Positions 61,622 to 64,000 of a DNA stretch of 64,000 nucleotides are shown in pieces (position 1 is the stretch's first letter; every line of letters begins with the position of its first letter). The stretch comes from Streptomyces fumanus (GTDB lineage: Bacteria; Actinomycetota; Actinomycetes; Streptomycetales; Streptomycetaceae). The DNA lies in NCBI RefSeq assembly GCF_014655295.1, contig NZ_BNBI01000007.1, positions 124,001 to 188,000 on the forward strand, read 5' to 3'. The translations under genes were made by a program, and so were the position numbers. The notes beneath the pieces were generated by a model that was given only the letters and a program-made list of their open reading frames with translations, searched no databases and was not told where the DNA came from.

Positions 61622-62205
61622 GCGACCGCCCGTCCCACCGCGGGACCCTCAGGATCGGCTCCGGCCGCCGGGTCCTGGACCTGCCGCTCATCGCCTGGCT
61701 CACCGTCATCTGGGTCCTGCTGTGGGGCACCCTGTCCTGGGCCAACCTGGTCAACGGCGTCCTCGTCGCGGTCGTCGTCTGCCTCGCCTTCCCGCTGCCC
61801 GCCGTCGACCTCGGACTGCGGCTGCGCCCCCTGGGCATCCTCCGCCTCGTCGCCTGTCTGCTGTACGACATGTACTCCTCCAGCCTCTCCGTCACCCGGC
61901 AGATCTTCACCCGGGGCCCGCTGAGGGCGGCGGTCGTCGCCGTGCCGCTGCGCTGCCGCAGCGATCTGATGCTGACCTCCACCGCCGTCGCCGTCTCGAA
62001 CGTGCCCGGCGGCTCCGTCATCGAGGTGCGCCGCGCCACCGCCACCCTGTTCCTGCACGTCCTGGACGCCGACGACCCCGGCGCGATCGCGGCCGCCAGA
62101 CGCTCGGTGTGGCGGACGGAGGAACTGGTCGCCCGCGCCTTCGGCACCGCCGAGGACATCGCCCTGGCCGCCCGGCCCGCACCGGAGGAGGAGCAGTCGC
62201 CGTGA
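61618..62205 (+). CDS. mrpE: Mrp antiporter subunit E
   Basis: 195 residues: two N-terminal membrane helices (LIAWLTVIWVLLWGTLSW, NLVNGVLVAVVVCLAF) and a cytoplasmic domain with RSDLMLTSTAVAVSNVPGGSVIEV, the MrpE signature. The start overlaps mrpD by four bases (GTGA). Confidence 0.92.
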
Positions 62206-62519
62206 GCACCCTGCACACCGTCGAGGACGCCCTGCTGACCGCCGCGCTGGCGATGATCGTCGCCGCGGGCGCCCTGCTGCTGTACCGCATCTGGTACGGG
62301 CCCTCGATGCTGGACCGCGCCGTCGCCCTGGACGTGGCCGCCGCGCTGATCGTCGCCGGCATCGGCGTCCGGTCCGCCCGGGACGGCGACCCGTTCTACT
62401 TCCCCGTGATGCTGGTGCTCGCCTTCCTCGGCTTCACCGGGTCGGTGGGCATCGCCCGGTTCATCGCGGTGCGCGACCGGCCCGCGCGCCGCCCGGACGG
62501 CACGGAGGACCACCGGTGA
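62202..62519 (+). CDS. mrpF: Mrp antiporter subunit F
   Basis: 105 residues with three membrane helices: LLTAALAMIVAAGALLLYRI, the GPSMLDRAVALDV loop typical of MrpF, and FYFPVMLVLAFLGFTGSVGIARF. GTG overlaps the mrpE stop by four bases; GGAGGAG lies upstream. Confidence 0.92.
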   Translation: MSTLHTVEDALLTAALAMIVAAGALLLYRIWYGPSMLDRAVALDVAAALIVAGIGVRSARDGDPFYFPVMLVLAFLGFTGSVGIARFIAVRDRPARRPDGTEDHR

Positions 62520-62875
62520 ACGCCCTCGCCGAGACGGCCGACCTGATCGGCGCGCTGCTGCTGTTCCTCGGCTGCCTGCAGTCCCTGCTCGGCGTGATCG
62601 GGATGCTGCGCTTCCCCGACGTGCTCGCCCGCAGTCACGCCGCGACCAAGCCGCAGACCCTCGGCATGCTGCTGGTCCTCGCCGGTGTCGCGCTGCGCCT
62701 GCGGCACGGCATCGACCTGGGCACCCTGGCGCTGATCGCGTTCTTCCAGTTCCTCACCGGCCCGGTCGCCTCCCACCTGGTGGCGCGCTCGGCGTACCGG
62801 ACCGGTCAGACGGGCAGCCGGGGGCTGCTCCGCGACGACCTGGACCCGCAGCTCAGCGACGAGGAGCAGCGCTGA
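62516..62875 (+). CDS. mrpG: Mrp antiporter subunit G
   Basis: 119 residues with three helices; LQSLLGVIGMLRFPDVLARSHAATKPQTLG is the MrpG signature. It overlaps mrpF by four bases (GTGA) and ends the operon, convergent with the DUF4916 gene. Confidence 0.92.
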   Translation: MNALAETADLIGALLLFLGCLQSLLGVIGMLRFPDVLARSHAATKPQTLGMLLVLAGVALRLRHGIDLGTLALIAFFQFLTGPVASHLVARSAYRTGQTGSRGLLRDDLDPQLSDEEQR

Positions 62876-62893
62876 CGAGGCCCGGGCGGCCGG

Positions 62894-63430
62894 TCAGCCC
62901 ACGCAGCCCACGTGGGCCAGCGCCTGCTTGAGCAGCACCCCGTGGCCGCCCGGCATCTCGCTCTGCACCGCCGGTGACAGCGCCTCCTGGGGGGTGAACC
63001 AGACCAGGTCCAGCGCGTCCTGCCGGGGCCGGCAGTCCCCGGTCACCGGCACCACGTAGGCGAGCGACACCGCGTGCTGGCGGGGGTCGTGGTACGGGGT
63101 GATGCCCTGCGTCGGGAAGTACTCCGCGACCGTGAACGGCTGGAGCGAGGCCGGCACCCGGGGCAGCGCCACCGGGCCGAGGTCCTTCTCCAGATGGCGC
63201 AGCAGGGCGTCCCGGACCCGCTCGTGGTGCAGCACCCGGCCCGAGACCAGGGTCCGGCTGACCGTCCCGTCGGGCCCGATGCGCAGCAGCAGGCCGACAC
63301 TGGTGACTTCGCCGCTGTCGTCGACCCGGACGGGGACGGCGTCGACGTACAGGATGGGCATGCGGGCGCGCGCCGACTCGAGTTCGTCGGTCGTCATCCA
63401 GCCCGGCGTGGTTTCGGTCATGTCAGACAT
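62894..63430 (-). CDS. DUF4916 / NUDIX-like protein
   Basis: 178 residues with the DUF4916 pattern: PGWMTTDELESARARMPILYVDAVPVR, VGLLLRIGPDGTVSRTLVSGRV, QPFTVAEYFP. The fold is NUDIX-like but a standard catalytic GX5EX7REUXEEXGU box is not seen, so hydrolase activity is doubtful. TATGAT (63437-63442 on this strand) ends only six bases before the ATG at 63430, which suggests a leaderless mRNA. Confidence 0.82.
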   Translation of the reverse strand: MSDMTETTPGWMTTDELESARARMPILYVDAVPVRVDDSGEVTSVGLLLRIGPDGTVSRTLVSGRVLHHERVRDALLRHLEKDLGPVALPRVPASLQPFTVAEYFPTQGITPYHDPRQHAVSLAYVVPVTGDCRPRQDALDLVWFTPQEALSPAVQSEMPGGHGVLLKQALAHVGCVG

Positions 63431-63541
63431 CGCTTGATCATACTTTCAGCGTCTCGCGTCGCCCGGGAGCCGCTCCGGGCCGACTGTGACCGGTCCCACG
63501 CCGTCCGGGCGGTGCGGACCGCTGTCCGTGCGCGCGCCAAC

Positions 63542-63590
63542 GCGTCGGCGAGGGCCGCCGGTCGATTCGACCGGCGGCCCTCGCCGACGC
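63542..63590. terminator. Long perfect hairpin between DUF3140 and DUF4916 genes
   Basis: 23-base arms (63542-63564 and 63568-63590) are perfect complements around a three-base ATT loop. It lies 33 bases after the DUF3140 gene stop (minus strand) and is a strong terminator. Confidence 0.85.
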
Positions 63591-63622
63591 GGTGCGAGGA
63601 CGTTCCCCCCGGCGCCCCACGG

Positions 63623-63955
63623 CTATGCCTTGAGCGGGTCGTGGCCGAGCGTCATCAGGCGGTGCCGGCGGTCGGCGTCCTGGGCGGCGGGCTCGTTCTC
63701 CACGTCCGTCTCCGCGGTGACCGTCTCCACGACCTCGCGCATCACGCGGACGTCGTCCTCGGTCAGGTCGGTGCGGCGCTTGCGCAGGATCGCCAGCACG
63801 TGCCGGCCGGTGGCCGGTCCCGCCTCGCCCGGCAGCGGCTCGGTCGTCTCACCGGCGTCGCGGACCCGCAGCCAGTCCGCGAGTTCGGCGGAGGTCATGT
63901 TCACCACGCGGTGGAAGTCCTCCCACAGCGTGTCCAGTTCCAGGGCGTCGGCCAT
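63623..63955 (-). CDS. DUF3140 protein
   Basis: 110 residues: ELDTLWEDFHRVVNMTSAELADWLRVRDA and GRHVLAILRKRRTDLTEDDVRVMREVV are the DUF3140 signature. The function is unknown; the family is small and mostly helical and is found in actinobacteria. It ends ahead of the long hairpin. The remaining 45 bases of the window to its right show no gene. Confidence 0.85.
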   Translation of the reverse strand: MADALELDTLWEDFHRVVNMTSAELADWLRVRDAGETTEPLPGEAGPATGRHVLAILRKRRTDLTEDDVRVMREVVETVTAETDVENEPAAQDADRRHRLMTLGHDPLKA

Positions 63956-64000
63956 GAGCGTGCCCCTTCCCGTCGTGCGTACGTACGGTCCGGCCGGTGG

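Overview
The window is chromosomal DNA from a streptomycete or very close relative. It is uniformly GC-rich with strong third-position GC, and many genes start with GTG or overlap as GTGA/ATGA. It carries typical Streptomyces families: a conservon, a ydaO-type c-di-AMP riboswitch ahead of a LysM-M23 peptidase, DUF742, DUF3140 and DUF4916. All identifications come from reading translations and motifs; no database search was run.

Left part (1-20500) is mostly core or regulatory. It holds a protein tyrosine phosphatase, a riboswitch-controlled cell-wall peptidase, an SGNH hydrolase and a metallo-beta-lactamase-fold hydrolase. Next come a NarL-type two-component pair, a small secreted protein and a conservon (cvnA-D plus a GAF protein, 8218-12200). 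A threonine-to-glycine module (tdh-kbl) with a LysR gene follows, then XRE-cupin/GNAT/MmcQ-like genes, an MFS exporter and a split transketolase pair on the minus strand.

Middle-left (20600-25320) is accessory DNA beginning at a tRNA-Pro(GGG) gene. It contains a decayed tyrosine integrase (frameshift plus loss of the HxxR catalytic block), two tandem paralogous secreted proteins, a third small secreted protein, two unknown minus-strand genes (one KilB-like) and short tandem repeats. This looks like the remains of an integrative element.

The centrepiece (25616-52733) is a moenomycin-type phosphoglycolipid cluster. Gene content and order match my recollection of moe cluster 1 of S. ghanaensis: moeS5, R5, GT3, GT2, GT5, X5, P5, O5, N5, M5, GT4, K5, H5, GT1, F5, E5, D5, J5. 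MoeO5 and MoeN5 build the prenyl-phosphoglycerate lipid. MoeE5/F5/R5/S5 make or modify sugars, five glycosyltransferases assemble the oligosaccharide, and MoeK5 and MoeM5 add methyl and carbamoyl groups. Two ABC systems probably export the product. A 5-aminolevulinate synthase and an acyl-CoA ligase (chromophore A-ring/C5N genes) lie directly beside this set, but no amide synthetase is visible. In-frame TTA codons at codon 4 of moeO5 and codon 90 of moeE5 imply bldA control.

Right part (52747-64000) contains an FAD monooxygenase and a short-chain dehydrogenase, each divergent from a TetR gene across palindromic operators. A seven-subunit-type Mrp Na+/H+ antiporter operon follows (mrpA with fused B, then C, D, E, F, G), and finally DUF4916 and DUF3140 genes on the minus strand.
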